Of a stretch of DNA of 64,000 nucleotides, positions 27,801 to 36,429 are shown one piece after another. Position 1 is the stretch's first letter, and each line of letters opens with the position of its first letter. The translations under genes and the position numbers were made by a program. This stretch comes from Diorhabda sublineata (lineage: Eukaryota > Arthropoda > Insecta > Coleoptera > Chrysomelidae), in the NCBI RefSeq assembly GCF_026230105.1, contig NC_079485.1, positions 26,579,572-26,643,571 of the forward strand. Reading direction: 5' to 3'. Below the pieces are notes generated by a model. The model was given only the letters and a program-made list of their open reading frames with translations, had not been told where the DNA came from and did no database searches.

Positions 27801-27963
27801 AAGAATATTGCTAAATGCTATGAAGTATTACAGGCATCCGAGACTCTATCAATTATTGAATTATATTAAACTAATATATTCGTGAATTTACATTGAATAA
27901 GTTTTTTATAATCCTAATTATCATGAAAACAATTTACCTGTATTCCTTCTCTTCTATTTCCAT
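13189..27963 (-). CDS. Oxysterol-binding protein-related protein, ORP1/ORP2 type (8 coding exons)
   Basis: Predicted lipid-transfer protein that exchanges sterol and phosphoinositide between membranes. Exons, in order: 27963-27938, 22669-22452, 16619-16361, 16049-15852, 15706-15484, 14871-14743, 14471-14260, 13288-13189. Lengths are 26, 218, 259, 198, 223, 129, 212 and 100 nt. All junctions are GT-AG, phases agree throughout, and the total is 455 codons including the stop. The ORD begins with NIWSVLKNCIGKELSKITMP and NEPLSFLQRMAEYMEY. It continues through GKPFNPLLGETYELER, the family signature EQVSHHPPVSAFHAE, PKLKFWGKSVE, EAYTWTN.QCCVHNIIVGKLW and YGKWTEFIK. It ends in IWKVNPRP, RLRPDIR..E.GDIDGA and a C-terminal EDWIYNGDYWKK. 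There is no PH domain or ankyrin repeat in what is seen, so it resembles short ORP2 (about 480 residues in human). The first exon is the least certain part. Confidence 0.92.
14260..14471 (-). CDS. ORP exon 7
   Basis: The acceptor TTTTTTAG is followed by YYQFTQFAMSLNEIEKG. The exon continues with LCPTDSRLRPDIRKLEQGDI, then AIEKTRLEEKQRD, a basic helix, and EWVP, ending in AG|GTGAGC (phase 2). All are conserved ORP elements. Confidence 0.92.
14743..14871 (-). CDS. ORP exon 6
   Basis: A 129-nt exon in phase 0 at both ends (acceptor TTTTGTAG, donor GTAAGT). It encodes an acidic, Ser-rich linker followed by STIWKVNPRPVQSGD, which matches the 'LW.(V/I).PRPPNSAQ' block of ORP1/2. Confidence 0.9.
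15035..15395 (+). mobile_element. Penelope-like element, GIY-YIG endonuclease fragment
   Basis: Inside an ORP intron, plus-strand broken frames give VYKIPCS-like, then a decayed 'SY.GQT' segment (GIY-YIG core), KEHLLFVTNSDIS, then RHTIDFNRTKTI. It ends with a frame-shifted IREAIEIEKRPNCLNTRDDC and QRLPATWKYLL. This order is that of the C-terminal endonuclease of Penelope-like retroelements. It is a dead fragment. Confidence 0.6.
15484..15706 (-). CDS. ORP exon 5
   Basis: The acceptor TTTATTTTAG is followed by KQKILFIYGKWTEFIKC and a long Ser/Asn/Lys-rich linker. The donor is GAG|GTAACA (phase 0). The linker is the variable region of ORPs. A 68-bp TA repeat lies in the adjacent upstream intron. 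Confidence 0.9.
15776..15843. repeat. (TA)n microsatellite, 68 bp
   Basis: Uninterrupted TA dinucleotides for 68 bases, just upstream (in gene direction downstream) of ORP exon 4's donor. It is likely to be length-polymorphic. Confidence 0.95.
15852..16049 (-). CDS. ORP exon 4
   Basis: It begins LKEAYTWTNVQCCVHNIIVG after acceptor TTTTTTAG and continues KLWMEQVGTMEI to RVEGFVTDK. The donor is TC|GTAAGT (phase 2). Confidence 0.92.
16361..16619 (-). CDS. ORP exon 3 (EQVSHHPP signature)
   Basis: Acceptor TTTCTTTCTCCAG. It encodes FAVSALASNWERLGKPFNP, LLGETYELERKEFK, EQVSHHPPVSAFHAENGDW and GSIHPKLKFWGKSVEIQPKG. The donor chosen is CCTAA|GTATAA at 16361. The open frame runs 64 nt further, but only this donor gives the right phase and the conserved PK-LKEAYTW join. 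Confidence 0.92.
17124..18367 (+). mobile_element. Tc1/mariner-superfamily (DDxD) transposon, copy A, non-autonomous
   Basis: Terminal repeats: left CAAGGTGCCCAAAAAGAGTA; right, reverse-complemented, CTTGGTGTCCAGAAAGGATA, both followed by a 'tCGGGTATTTG' block. A TA precedes the left end. The transposase frame (MEQYSGTHR from 17235) gives SDDSIRKWIRMFENTGAT, SGRPRLVCDEETTKEVEASF, NPSLSIRK, then a shift to DLHLKAYKIQLVQELKDTDY. Next come FSDEANFHLNGHVNKQNC, KVVVWAAMSAKGIIGPYF, WPPRSPDLSLLDYFVWGYL and SRLEECQQRNGHHLD. The break after LSIRK is shared with copy B at 32036, so the deletion predates their amplification. Confidence 0.85.
18440..18832. mobile_element. MITE with TTAA at both ends
   Basis: Terminal inverted repeats AGGCCGCTTGACATGATGCA (left) and CGCCGCTTGGCATGATGCA (right, reverse-complemented), each flanked by TTAA. 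No coding capacity. TTAA flanks suggest the piggyBac type, while the GGCCGC-like end with a TTA/TAA flank would suit PIF/Harbinger; I cannot decide. A related end is at 23878-23950. Confidence 0.6.
18900..20300 (+). pseudogene. DDE transposase remnant, interrupted
   Basis: Broken plus frames give VGKTTIYSVIKGEKCGEFSH, then FPTVDKVHVTVQDDKYTLN, INIFYLDET.INEGVTTSKF, and after an insertion a segment like 'IIVIDNTSYHSPKTK' followed by ELAKFNPGF. 'YLDETW' and 'VI.DN..YHS' are the first two Asp motifs of an IS630-like DDE transposase common in insects. A GC-rich, hAT-like terminus at about 19740-19984 interrupts it. Confidence 0.45.
19740..19984. mobile_element. GC-rich transposon terminus (hAT-like)
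   Basis: The right edge, reverse-complemented, reads CAGGGCCGAGCCGTGCCGGG and leads into a GGTGCATGGCACC palindrome. CAGGG ends are typical of hAT elements. A possible partner (CAGGGCATTC at 19358) shares only the first six bases, so the left boundary is unsure. Confidence 0.35.
20345..21320 (+). mobile_element. Tc1/mariner-superfamily transposon, decayed copy of a related lineage
   Basis: Frames across several stops read TKFRTQFLLLDIKPLTRKRS, TEEKIAAVSASFNDNREMSI, KDLGVRPYKIRLVQELKPHD, FSDEAHFWLNGYVNKQN and VTVWCGLWAGGIIGPYFFK. It belongs to the same broad DDxD group as copies A and B but is a distinct lineage. The third catalytic region is deleted. Confidence 0.75.
22452..22669 (-). CDS. 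ORP exon 2 (start of ORD)
   Basis: Acceptor TGTATTTTTAG. It encodes HVLPVPMYHNDYNIWSVLKN, then CIGKELSKITMPVVFNEPLS and FLQRMAEYMEYAHLL, to MQYVI. The donor is ATAG|GTGAGT (phase 1). It is separated from exon 3 by a 5.8-kb intron full of transposons. Confidence 0.92.
22777..23870 (-). mobile_element. Mariner (DD34D) transposon with long open transposase frame
   Basis: A 260-codon open frame (23770-22988) contains VKNWTASFKRGKFSIEDDDR before and within its start, ASRSICARFENNIGF, the first Asp in TMDETWVHFYDPGTKQQ, the second in FFQDNAHAHKSHIAM, and the third in LDLAPSDYHLFP. Two frameshifts follow. One lies after SDYHLF (the frame ends KKYERS; the correct frame continues GRKFSSDEEV). The second lies in a poly-T run before KGLETLQVRC. 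The stop is near 22847. The 3' terminal repeat is CGAGGATATATTGAAAAATT at 22777, next to TA. The 5' end is eroded. HPPYSPDL carries P to L. It sits in ORP intron 1. Confidence 0.88.
23878..23950. mobile_element. MITE terminus related to 18440-18832
   Basis: Reverse-complemented, it reads GGCAGCTTGACATGGTACAA followed by a GCAAGAGATTCCATGCAA block, like the left end of the 18440 MITE. The mariner's missing 5' end abuts this piece. Confidence 0.4.
23951..26859. other. ORP intron sequence without recognised features
   Basis: AT-rich intronic sequence. No exon with suitable phase, no RNA gene and no clear transposon could be supported. Confidence 0.4.
26860..27000 (+). mobile_element. Penelope-like element terminal-repeat fragment
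   Basis: Contains the stretch with GATAACTTGGTTATCGAAACGCGCGTC and, downstream, GTGTTGGTGTAGTGG, then TGTAAACAGTGTATTCGGTATGAATATT. I recognise this combination as resembling the terminal (pLTR) region of insect Penelope-like elements, which carry hammerhead ribozymes. The family call is recognition only. Confidence 0.45.
26866..26908 (+). ncRNA. Degenerate hammerhead-ribozyme motif
   Basis: A fold with hammerhead order can be drawn. Stem I pairs GTCT (26866-26869) with AGAC (26905-26908). The core segment CTAAGAA (26870-26876) stands where CUGANGA is required. Stem II is GATAAC (26878-26883) with GTTATC (26887-26892) closed by TTG. Then come GAAA (26893-26896), a minimal stem III (ACG..CGT), and C at the cleavage position (26904). 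The two core G to A differences would be expected to abolish cleavage, and one extra C precedes stem II. Confidence 0.45.
27938..27963 (-). CDS. Candidate ORP exon 1 (start codon)
   Basis: ATG GAA ATA GAA GAG AAG GAA TAC AG|GTAAAT on the minus strand ends in the phase required by exon 2 (AG + A gives Arg), so the join reads EEKEYR-HVLPVPM. An alternative is a 27-nt internal microexon starting at 27964, since a CAG acceptor (TTGTTACCAACAG) lies directly before the ATG. In that case more exons would lie upstream. The call rests on phase and position only. Confidence 0.45.
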
Positions 27964-29789
27964 TCTGTTGGTAACAAACCCCGTAAATTTGGAACAAGAA
28001 TAAAATCATTTGCCTCTTATCCTTATTTTACCATCTACATGTGGTCTAGTCTACAAGGCACTGAAAAACAAACCGTTACTATAGAAGTATCGATTAACAA
28101 ATTGCATCAAATGCCACCATACAGAAACTCAGATTTTAATCTCGCGGTAACTTTTTGATGCCATACATCGATCTACCCTAATTTTATTGAGAATGTATGG
28201 AAAACCCAATGTTTTCGTCTCCGAATACTGGGAAATGGTTGGGAAAGCAGAAACAGGTTTCAAGGAGATTCTCACAAGGACTTCCAATCGCGCATGCTCT
28301 CATAGAAATGATTTTTGTTATGCAGTTTATAAAATGTTACCGAGTCAAGTCCGTCTGTTCTGTCGAAAATTCAATTATAGCCTTCTAAATATTCAAATAA
28401 TTTTCACATGAACAACTTTTATGAAAATATAATTTAAAAAATATATAAATTTTCGTTTTTTAAAGATGTTTTATACAGTGTGAATAGCTTTAAGCGAATA
28501 AATTTATATTATAATTTGTTGTAATTATATCAGCATATCAATATGAATATGAATATTTTACTTTGAATGAATTCAAAATGTCTGGAATAGATTCAATAGC
28601 TAGGATCTTTTTATATATACCTGTTAATAATAACGCACATTTTTCATAAGAATGTAATCGACAATTTGAGGAAAAATTATGTTTGACATAACACTGTATC
28701 TTGATACTAAGTAGAACCTCGATAACAACTGTTATTATATCAGTTGATATAAAGAAAACTTCCGCTGGGGAATTGATTTATTCAATACATTAGATAAAGA
28801 ATTCATTGATTCAAAGATAATTTTCAATTCATATGAATATCATTTAATAATTATAGAACCATTTGAGAACAAATTTTACTTCAGTGGACAAACACACGTA
28901 ACTGATTATACAAATAAAGGATATATTAAACAAATATCCACATTTTATATAGATCTTTCATAAATAGTTACACAAAAGGGGAACTTTTAAACGAATCGAT
29001 AAGAAAAAACAAAATCTACAAATTTCTATTGCAAATACGGCGAAAGTAATTTCATTCAATCCCTGTATTTTTTAGCTGCAACTTTTTCATATATTTCAAC
29101 GATATTTTCAAGAAAGGGATTATTGCGGTAATTAATTATTATAATCTCCACCTCCCAAAACCTTCAAATGTATGCTAAAGTTAACTATGGAAATTCCAAA
29201 AATGCTAGAAATTTTGTGAAATTGGTAATTTTATAAAATATTTCATGTTAAATGTTGGTATCATTCGATAAACTGATGTAAAAGTGATGGCCTAAAATTA
29301 AAACCATGCTGTATGAACATAAAAGTTTTCCACACGGTTTGTGTCTGTCGCATAGGTTAACAACGTAAATCCCTGGATAAAAAACACATACCAAAGAAGC
29401 AAAAAGTATTTAACGATGTGTAATATTCTATTTATACGGGACAATGTTGGAAAAATAATAAATTTCTTTTCAGCGAGCACTGTTAAAGTGCTCAAGCAAA
29501 CATTCTGTAAACATCAATAAAAATGATAATTACACGTCATGCTAAAGATATGTTTGGTATCATTTCAATTCTTCGTAATTTTATTACCACTATATGTTTT
29601 TCTACAAATATATTTATTAAAAAAATAATGAAATCATTTTGCCTAATCTCTGTCTGCTTGCAACTGAATGTTTTAGTCATAAACCATAAGCGTAGGCTTT
29701 TCGTATGACCAGATAACATAACTAGAAATTTTGATGAACAATGGCAAATTATTCAATTGATTAACTGAACGGAAAAAAGTTTAAAAATG
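27964..29789. other. No gene recognised
   Basis: Region upstream of the ORP start candidate; it may contain the promoter or further 5' exons. A plus-strand open frame at 28187-28411 has no recognisable motif. Confidence 0.35.
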
Positions 29790-30215
29790 AAGATATCTGC
29801 AGCAAAAATGAAATGCATGACCACCTCAAAAACACCTATCAGATGCAAACTGGTTGTAGATGATTAAATTATGCAACAAAAGATGAAATTTAAATATCTA
29901 GGCATAGAAATATGAGGATACGGTGATATCGAAGCGGAGGTAAGAAACCAAGCGGCAAAAGCAGCATGAACCTCAGCTTACCTGAACGATATAATCTACC
30001 GAAACAAATATATCGGAATTAAGATCAAATCCCGAATCTACAAGGCTGTCATCAGGCAAGAGAATATTAGAAACCACCGAAATGAAAATAATGCACAGGA
30101 TCGCTAGAAAAACACTTTTCGACAGGGAGAGAAGCGAGGACATTAGAAAAACATGGGATATTGGGAAAAAAGAGAGAGTGAAACGAACACATAGATCACA
30201 GCTCCGATGAGTTAG
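29790..30215 (+). mobile_element. LINE (RTE-like) 3' fragment
   Basis: Plus frames with several stops read KTPIRCKLVVDD, QKMKFKYLGIEI, EAEVRNQAAKAA, YLNDIIYRNKYIGIKIKSRI and YKAVIRQ. An internal deletion follows, then IRNHRNENNAQDR and a decayed 'KTLFDRERSEDIRKTW' region. This is the post-RT part of an insect RTE-type LINE. It ends close to two TTAGG-like units (30211-30222). Confidence 0.65.
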
Positions 30216-31825
30216 GTTAGGTTTTTCGTATTCAGAAAGAATAAATGCACTTTTTAACGAAATATTCTTGTTCAGCATAAAAAACAGCACAACATACTAA
30301 ATTTTCAAGGTCATCGAAGCTATGAGGATTGAACGATACAATTACCAAAATAGATAATAACAATGAAGATGTAACAAAATTTGTAAAGAGTCACTTCTTG
30401 GAATTCATGTACGTTTTATTGATATGGAAGTTTCGAAATTCCGGTTGCTAATAACGACCCTCTCTACGGAGACCAAGCTTTGGTTTTCTAGAAAGTTGTG
30501 CGATCGTATTCAATTATAGTTACTCAGTTCTCAATGTGGTGATTGTCCATTGGTGGAAAAGGAAAAAAAAATTTTTTGTCTTTCTTATATTGTGAACAAT
30601 GCATTTTGACACTGTTTTGAAGGACATAAGTAACAATTACCAAAAATCTATCGATTGCCCTTGACGACGGATTGTAAGTCAACTTATAACCATTAAATTG
30701 TAAGTCAACTTACCACTGGGTTTTTTTTGTCGGTCTGGGACTGCGCACTTACGTAGCACGCCCATCTTTTTTATTCTGAATATTTATTATTTTGAATCGA
30801 GGATAATCAGACAATTTGGCAAGCGTGTAAACTTCAAATAAATCTGATTGCCCAAGTAGAACAAATTCGATTACAAACATAAAGGTGGAACTCATAAAAT
30901 CATGATACTGTATTTCAAATTCTAGTGCGTAATGTCGAAAAAATTAGACAATACACGAATTTAACACTAAAATTGAACACTAATAAGCTGAAATGCCGAA
31001 AATTATAAAAACCACAAACCTCAGTAACCTGTCAAATACGCTGTTCATGAGAATAAATAGTAGACAGCCAGAATAAATACTTTTTTAAATTTAAAAAATT
31101 ATAGACAAATGAAACAGCCTGTGAGCTGATCGCATGTATCCACTGGTCTATCTGGGTAGAAAGGATCATATCATATGATTCCAATCCGATAATCCCGGTC
31201 AGTTTCAGATTAGATTGTATACAGAATCTGAAAAGATAATGTTGATGGGAAACTTTTCAATTAATATTTCAAATTCAAATTTGTTTTAATATATAGGATA
31301 ACTTTGATAATAATAATAAATATAATAGAGGTCATATTTCTTAAGTGCATTTTCCAATTTGACTATAAAAACAGGAAAGATACCATATTTATTATTAAGG
31401 TACGAATAAAGAAGTTTATGAAATAAAATGAATAAATAAGAATTTGTCTAATTGATAATAATTGGAATTGGAAAAAAAGTTTCAAAATAGCAATGAACTA
31501 TCTTATTCTAAGAATATTGAATCTTATAAAAATATTACTATTCCCTACAATAACGTCATTATGTAAGTTAGATTTTTTGTTTTCAAAAATTTTCAAATAA
31601 GTTTCGTGGTTTCTAATTACACTTCAAATCCACTAAAAACTTTTAATTAGTAGATTGTTCAATTGAAATCGTTAAATTTTAGCAAAAATAGGACGAGAAA
31701 AATATATGTTGTAGCTAGATTGTATGAACTGTTCTTACTACATAATTGGAATGAGTCAACCACTTTTATTGCTATGGAATTGTGGCAATGAAACACTAAA
31801 GTGAGCTCAGTATATATTCCCTAAT
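30216..31825. other. No gene recognised
   Basis: AT-rich intergenic sequence. A short tandem echo (attgtaagtcaactta twice near 30670-30710) is the only structure noted. Confidence 0.4.
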
Positions 31826-31827
31826 GA

Positions 31828-31829
<2 letters not shown>

Positions 31830-31866
<37 letters not shown>
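31830..31866. repeat. (AT)n microsatellite
   Basis: 37 bases of alternating AT, immediately before a mariner-type terminus at 31870. Confidence 0.9.
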
Positions 31867-31868
<2 letters not shown>

Positions 31869-31869
31869 A

Positions 31870-31900
31870 CGAGGATGGTCCCAGAAGTGCCTGGTTGAAT
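31870..31900 (+). mobile_element. Isolated mariner terminal repeat
   Basis: CGAGGATGGTCCCAGAAGTG after a TA, followed by unrelated sequence. It matches the terminal repeat at 41231 (reverse strand: CGAGAGCGGTCCCAGAAGTA). No transposase is attached. Confidence 0.55.
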
Positions 31901-32035
31901 GGCTGAATATAAGATAATATTTTTTAGTAATGTATAGTCAGAAAAAATTCGGATCAGAATCAATATCTATCCATTCATTTCTATTAATACATTTTAACTA
32001 TTTACATAAAGGTATAAGTAATTTATTCCTAAGTA

Positions 32036-33212
32036 CAAGGTGTCCAAAAAGAGTATCGGATATTTGTTTTTGTTCGTGGCGTCCGCCATTTTGTGGAGTT
32101 TTAGTCACGATGGAACAGTACTCGGGGACGCATCGCGCATTTTGCGTACAAACGTATCGTCGTACACGCCACGCGCCAAGTGACGATAGCATTAGGAAAT
32201 GGATCAGGATGTTCGAGAACACAGGTGCGACAGTTAAAATTCAAAACTCTGGTCGCCCTCGTTTAGTTTGCGATGAAGAAACAACTAAAGAAGTTGAGGC
32301 GTCGTTTCGTCGAAATCCATCTTTATCCATCCGAAAGCGATTTGATTTTAAAGGAAGATTTGCATTTAAAAGCCTATAAAATTCAATTGGTTCAAGAATT
32401 GAAGGATACGGACTATGCTAATCGACTGAATTTTGCGAACGAAATGATGCAGCGATTTAACAACTTTGAAAACGTACTGTTCAGCGACGAAGGAAGCAAA
32501 TTTTCACCTGAATGGTCATATTAATAAGCAGATTTGTCGGTACTGGGTAGTCGAGAATCCGAGACGAAAGCATGAACGACCCCTGCAGAGCGCAAAGGTC
32601 GTTGTTTGGGCTGCTATGCCTGCTAGAGGAATTACTGGTGCTTATTTTCATGAATATCAACGAGGCCGAGCATTAATGTGAATAGTCACCGTTACTGCCA
32701 TAAGTTGCGAAATTTTTTGGTCCCAGAGTTACATGAGTTTGCAACTTTCAACTCAAAAACGTGGTTCCAGCAAGATGGGGCCACTTGCCATACCTCGAAT
32801 GACTCGATGGAATGAATGAATGAATGAATTATTCCCTAATAAAGTTATTTCGACAAGGGGTAACATCAACTGGCTTCCCAGAAGCCCCGATCTTAGCCCG
32901 CTTGACTATTTTGTATGGGGATACCTTAAAAGTGAGGTTCATCAAAATAATCCAAAGAACCCAATTGAATGAAAACATCAGGTTAGAAATGGCAGCAATA
33001 TCAAGAGCTTTGTGTCGACGTGTTATCGCCAATCTTCGTTCCCGTTTAGAAGAGTGCCAGCAACGTAACGGCCATCATTTGGATAACATCATCTTTTCCA
33101 AATAATTTTCCAATTCATATGGTATCAAAAAACAATAAAAGTTTTTATTGCTTATAAATATTTTTTGTTTACTTGAACTTACAAATACCCGATACCCTTT
33201 CTGGACACTTTG
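32036..33212 (+). mobile_element. Tc1/mariner-superfamily (DDxD) transposon, copy B, non-autonomous
   Basis: Terminal repeats CAAGGTGTCCAAAAAGAGTA (left) and, reverse-complemented right, CAAAGTGTCCAGAAAGGGTA; TA flanks on both sides. It is highly similar to copy A (17124) over its length and shares the frame break after NPSLSIRK. It differs by a deletion of roughly 40 bp before the transposase start, a second small deletion near THRAFCV, a 4-nt insertion in the FSDEANF region and a local (GAAT) expansion around 32810. It cannot encode a transposase. Confidence 0.87.
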
Positions 33213-34639
33213 TATATTTGTCAATTGTAATATAAAAAATTATTTGTTTTTCAATTTATCACCCCCTAAAATGTTGAGTCGTTATTATATTGAAATAACT
33301 ATTACATTTTTTTAATTCACCCTGTGTTTATTAAAAAGAAGGTTCCACGTTGTTTTATATGTATATAATCCTTACGTGGAGATTGCTTGCAATAATTTTC
33401 GACTAATTACATACATATTTGATTGATAATGATAGAAACTTCTGAAACCCTAAAAGATTCTTATGTAATTTCCAAGAAAACTGAATATTCTTTGATAAAC
33501 TCTATAGTAGTGATATTGTGAGCTAAATGAATAGAGGATGGTGCTGATGACATTTAACGTTAAAAACGTTAAGAAATCCCAAATCTAATTTATAATAAAT
33601 CATTTTTCCAGGCAGCCTGATCTATTTTGATGATAAAAAGTAACTGAATCGTTCATTAGTTATTAAATACCCTTCACAGTACTGAAAATAATCTATGGCT
33701 GCATTTTCGATTACAGTGTATCTTTTATTATGTAATGTTGTCAAAGGCAGTGGATCAAGATCAACAAATGTTGAAAAGCGTAGCAATTATTTATCAAACG
33801 ATCTCATTTTTCTTATTCACGGTCAATATTTGTTTACATGTAGTTGGTTTAATACTTACCTACCTTTTGATCATCGTTATTTATTGCGGCTTCCATTTTT
33901 ATATACTTAACTGATGTGGTACCGAAATGATTTATCATTTTATTTGAATTTGGGTAATGGGGACTCATTCAATCAGACGTTAAATTGATATAGAAACCAT
34001 CCCAGTCCCTAGAAAATACGATGAAACAAACAACGAATGGAATCACTGGGTCAATCGATTCAAACCAAGGTATTTCCGCAACTTTTAAGATTAGAACAAC
34101 AAAAAAGAAGCATTTTAAATCGTCAAGACCAAAAAAGCCATGTCAAAATCGTAGCAAAGTGAAGATAGTTGTTGTATTATGTACCACGAATATGCTCCGA
34201 GATACCACTGGATCATTTAAAAAAACTACGTGAAGCTACGCAGAAGACTGAGTGACGCGGCCACAACTTTGGAAAAGAGGTTATTGGCTGTTTTATAATG
34301 ATATTACACCAAAGAAATAATTGAATGGGGTTAATATTTAACAAAGCACCAAGTTTTACTGCTTCTGTCACCATCGTAAAGTCCTGACGTATCTCGCTGT
34401 GATTTTTCAATTTTTTCTAAATTAAAATGCCTGTCAAAGGACGCCAAATCGACGAGAGATGGTTGAAACTGGTGCGACGAATGTACTGAAGATATTACTA
34501 TATTTAAAAGATCCATATTTTTGGATAAAACCTTGAACCGTTCAAAAGTGGAAATTATTTTCAGAATTTCAGGTCCAGTACTAAGTGTATTTGGTAATAA
34601 GGAATTAGAAATACTTTTAATTCCATATTTTGAATAATT
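33213..34639. other. No gene recognised
   Basis: AT-rich. A 70-codon plus frame at 34021-34233 is Lys/Thr-rich with no recognised motif. It might belong to the decayed transposon whose end is at 34946. Confidence 0.35.
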
Positions 34640-34850
34640 TTTTAAAATTCACCCAATTAAGTTGCACTTTATATGATGTTGGATCTTTCGCATCCAACGG
34701 GTATTCGTTTTGAACCAGTAGTGCATATTATGGCGATTTACTCTACCCATTACTGAAACGTAGCCTCACCTGCCCACAAAATTCGTGTTCCAAGATGGTC
34801 GTTAATCCTATTTAACAGCCAATTGCAATAATTCAGCTATCTAGCAGCAA
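34640..34850 (-). pseudogene. DDE (IS630/Tc1-mariner type) transposase fragment
   Basis: The minus strand reads ANWLLNRINDHLGTRILWAG, then EATFQ.WVE.IAIICTTGSK. This resembles the 'RILWTDEATF..NG.VNRHN.HYW' region of insect transposases. The catalytic Asp of TDEA is replaced by Gly (AGEA), and stops are present. Confidence 0.45.
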
Positions 34851-34907
34851 TAATAAGATTATTATGAGAAACATTTATACACTTTATAAACTTTATATTT
34901 ATAAACA

Positions 34908-34946
34908 TTTCGACTTAGGGAGGTTCGACTTATAGAGTTTCTACTG
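34908..34946 (-). mobile_element. pogo/Tigger-like terminal repeat
   Basis: Reverse-complemented from 34946: CAGTAGAAACTCTATAAGTC, then GAACCTCCCTAAGTCG, with TA outside. This type of CAGTAgAaaCTC..TAagTCGAAC end is typical of pogo-type elements. The opposite end was not found. Confidence 0.4.
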
Positions 34947-34959
34947 TATTACTGCAGGT

Positions 34960-36168
34960 AGGCCATCCAGAATAAATTTTCAATTTCTGTTTGGTTGAAC
35001 CAGTCTGGTAGACGTTTGAAGAAAAATTTTCGCCGTTCACACATTTCATAAAATATCTCGGGACGGAAAAAAGTTATCGTCATACAGACATACATACAGA
35101 CATACATACACAAAATACCTAAATAAACTTCTTGTTCCTAAATTTGTTAAGAAAGGTCACGATGTCTAAATATATGAAACAACGCCCTTTAATTAAATTA
35201 TTTAGTATTCATATATCTTGTATTGCTGGATAAAAACTCTTCAAATAACTTCAAGTTTATAAAAATCGGCAGAACCGCACTTTACAGGAATTTTTTCATA
35301 ATAATGCTCCCACTCTCCCCCAACTTTTATTTGAAGAGATGTGCTGAACCTTATGGAACAAAAAATGCGCAAAATTTGTAGAAGAGTTCGATTATCGCAT
35401 ATAAACTGCCACGTAATCAGGTGAATATTTGAAAATTTTGTTTTTTTAATTTTATATTTTCAAATACTTCCGAAAATAGTTTTCATGTGTTTCTCTTTAT
35501 ATTATAGTTATATCACCCATACCTGAGATATGGCCTACGGCCCCCTCGGTAAATTTGTCCATAATTATGAATCCGTGAATTATGAATCTTTTAATTAGAA
35601 TTAAATTGTTTCAAGTGGAGACATGAACTATTATTTGTCTTATAGGAAGTAACCACGAGGAAAGTCAGTGAAGAAATGGGTAAGCGAAACATCACGGTTT
35701 TCGATTGAGGACTGCATCAAACAATGAATGTGGCCCAAATGGCACAGCACCACATTATATTCAGCGCTCAATAGTTTATAAAAGTTATTTTTCTAGAGCT
35801 CTTAGCTTAAATTAACTATACAATAAGTTATACAATAAATAAAATATCATTAGTCAGTACTAAATTTAATATAAACTTTTTATTGACAAATTTTCTAGTA
35901 AATCAGGTACACTATATATTTCAGGCATCGAGTATCTTGTCATTAGATAAATATTAGTTGAAATTATCATTATTTATGATTTCAAATAATGTATTCACCC
36001 ACAACGTTCCACAGTGTCGTCAGATTATGCAGTCATCATAATATTCCCATTAATCTATTATTAAATAACATCGTGCGTCCTGATAAGCTGGTCAGTGTTT
36101 CAAAGTGTATCAGTCAGAGAAGATCACAGTTCCGTTATATGTGAACAGCGCAAAAGATCTCTCTTAAA
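34960..36168. promoter_or_regulatory. Upstream region and probable 5' UTR of eiger
   Basis: No gene is seen. A short (CATA/GACA) repeat lies at 35082-35112. Between about 36000 and 36168 the sequence is less AT-rich and contains TCAGT initiator-like motifs (for example near 36101 and 36111), plausible for a transcription start, but no start can be fixed by eye. Confidence 0.3.
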
Positions 36169-36429
36169 ATGATGAGCGATAAAACTAAAGTGTCTTCTGA
36201 TTATAACTACTTTGGTGATCAAAAGAAAAAGCCTCTCAGCTTTTATAGTACATACGCTGTATCTTTTTTGTATATATTAGTAATCGGTCTATTTGTTTTC
36301 AATTTTCTTGCTCTGGCAAAAATAAAACTATTAGAAACCGAAGTGGGAGTTTTGAAACAAACCCTTTCAAATGTGAAACTTTTTGATGACAATCTTATAA
36401 AAGAAATTATTGGTTTCGAAGATGAGGAG
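36169..36429 (+). CDS. eiger: eiger exon 1 (membrane anchor)
   Basis: Starts at the first of two adjacent ATGs (36169 and 36172). Encodes 87 residues with hydrophobic segment YAVSFLYILVIGLFVFNFLA. Donor GAG|GTGAGT, phase 0. Confidence 0.9.

Noticed and set aside
28187..28411. 74-codon plus-strand frame with an overlapping 63-codon frame
   Set aside because: No motif, no splice partners, and it lies between genes. I cannot support it as a gene.
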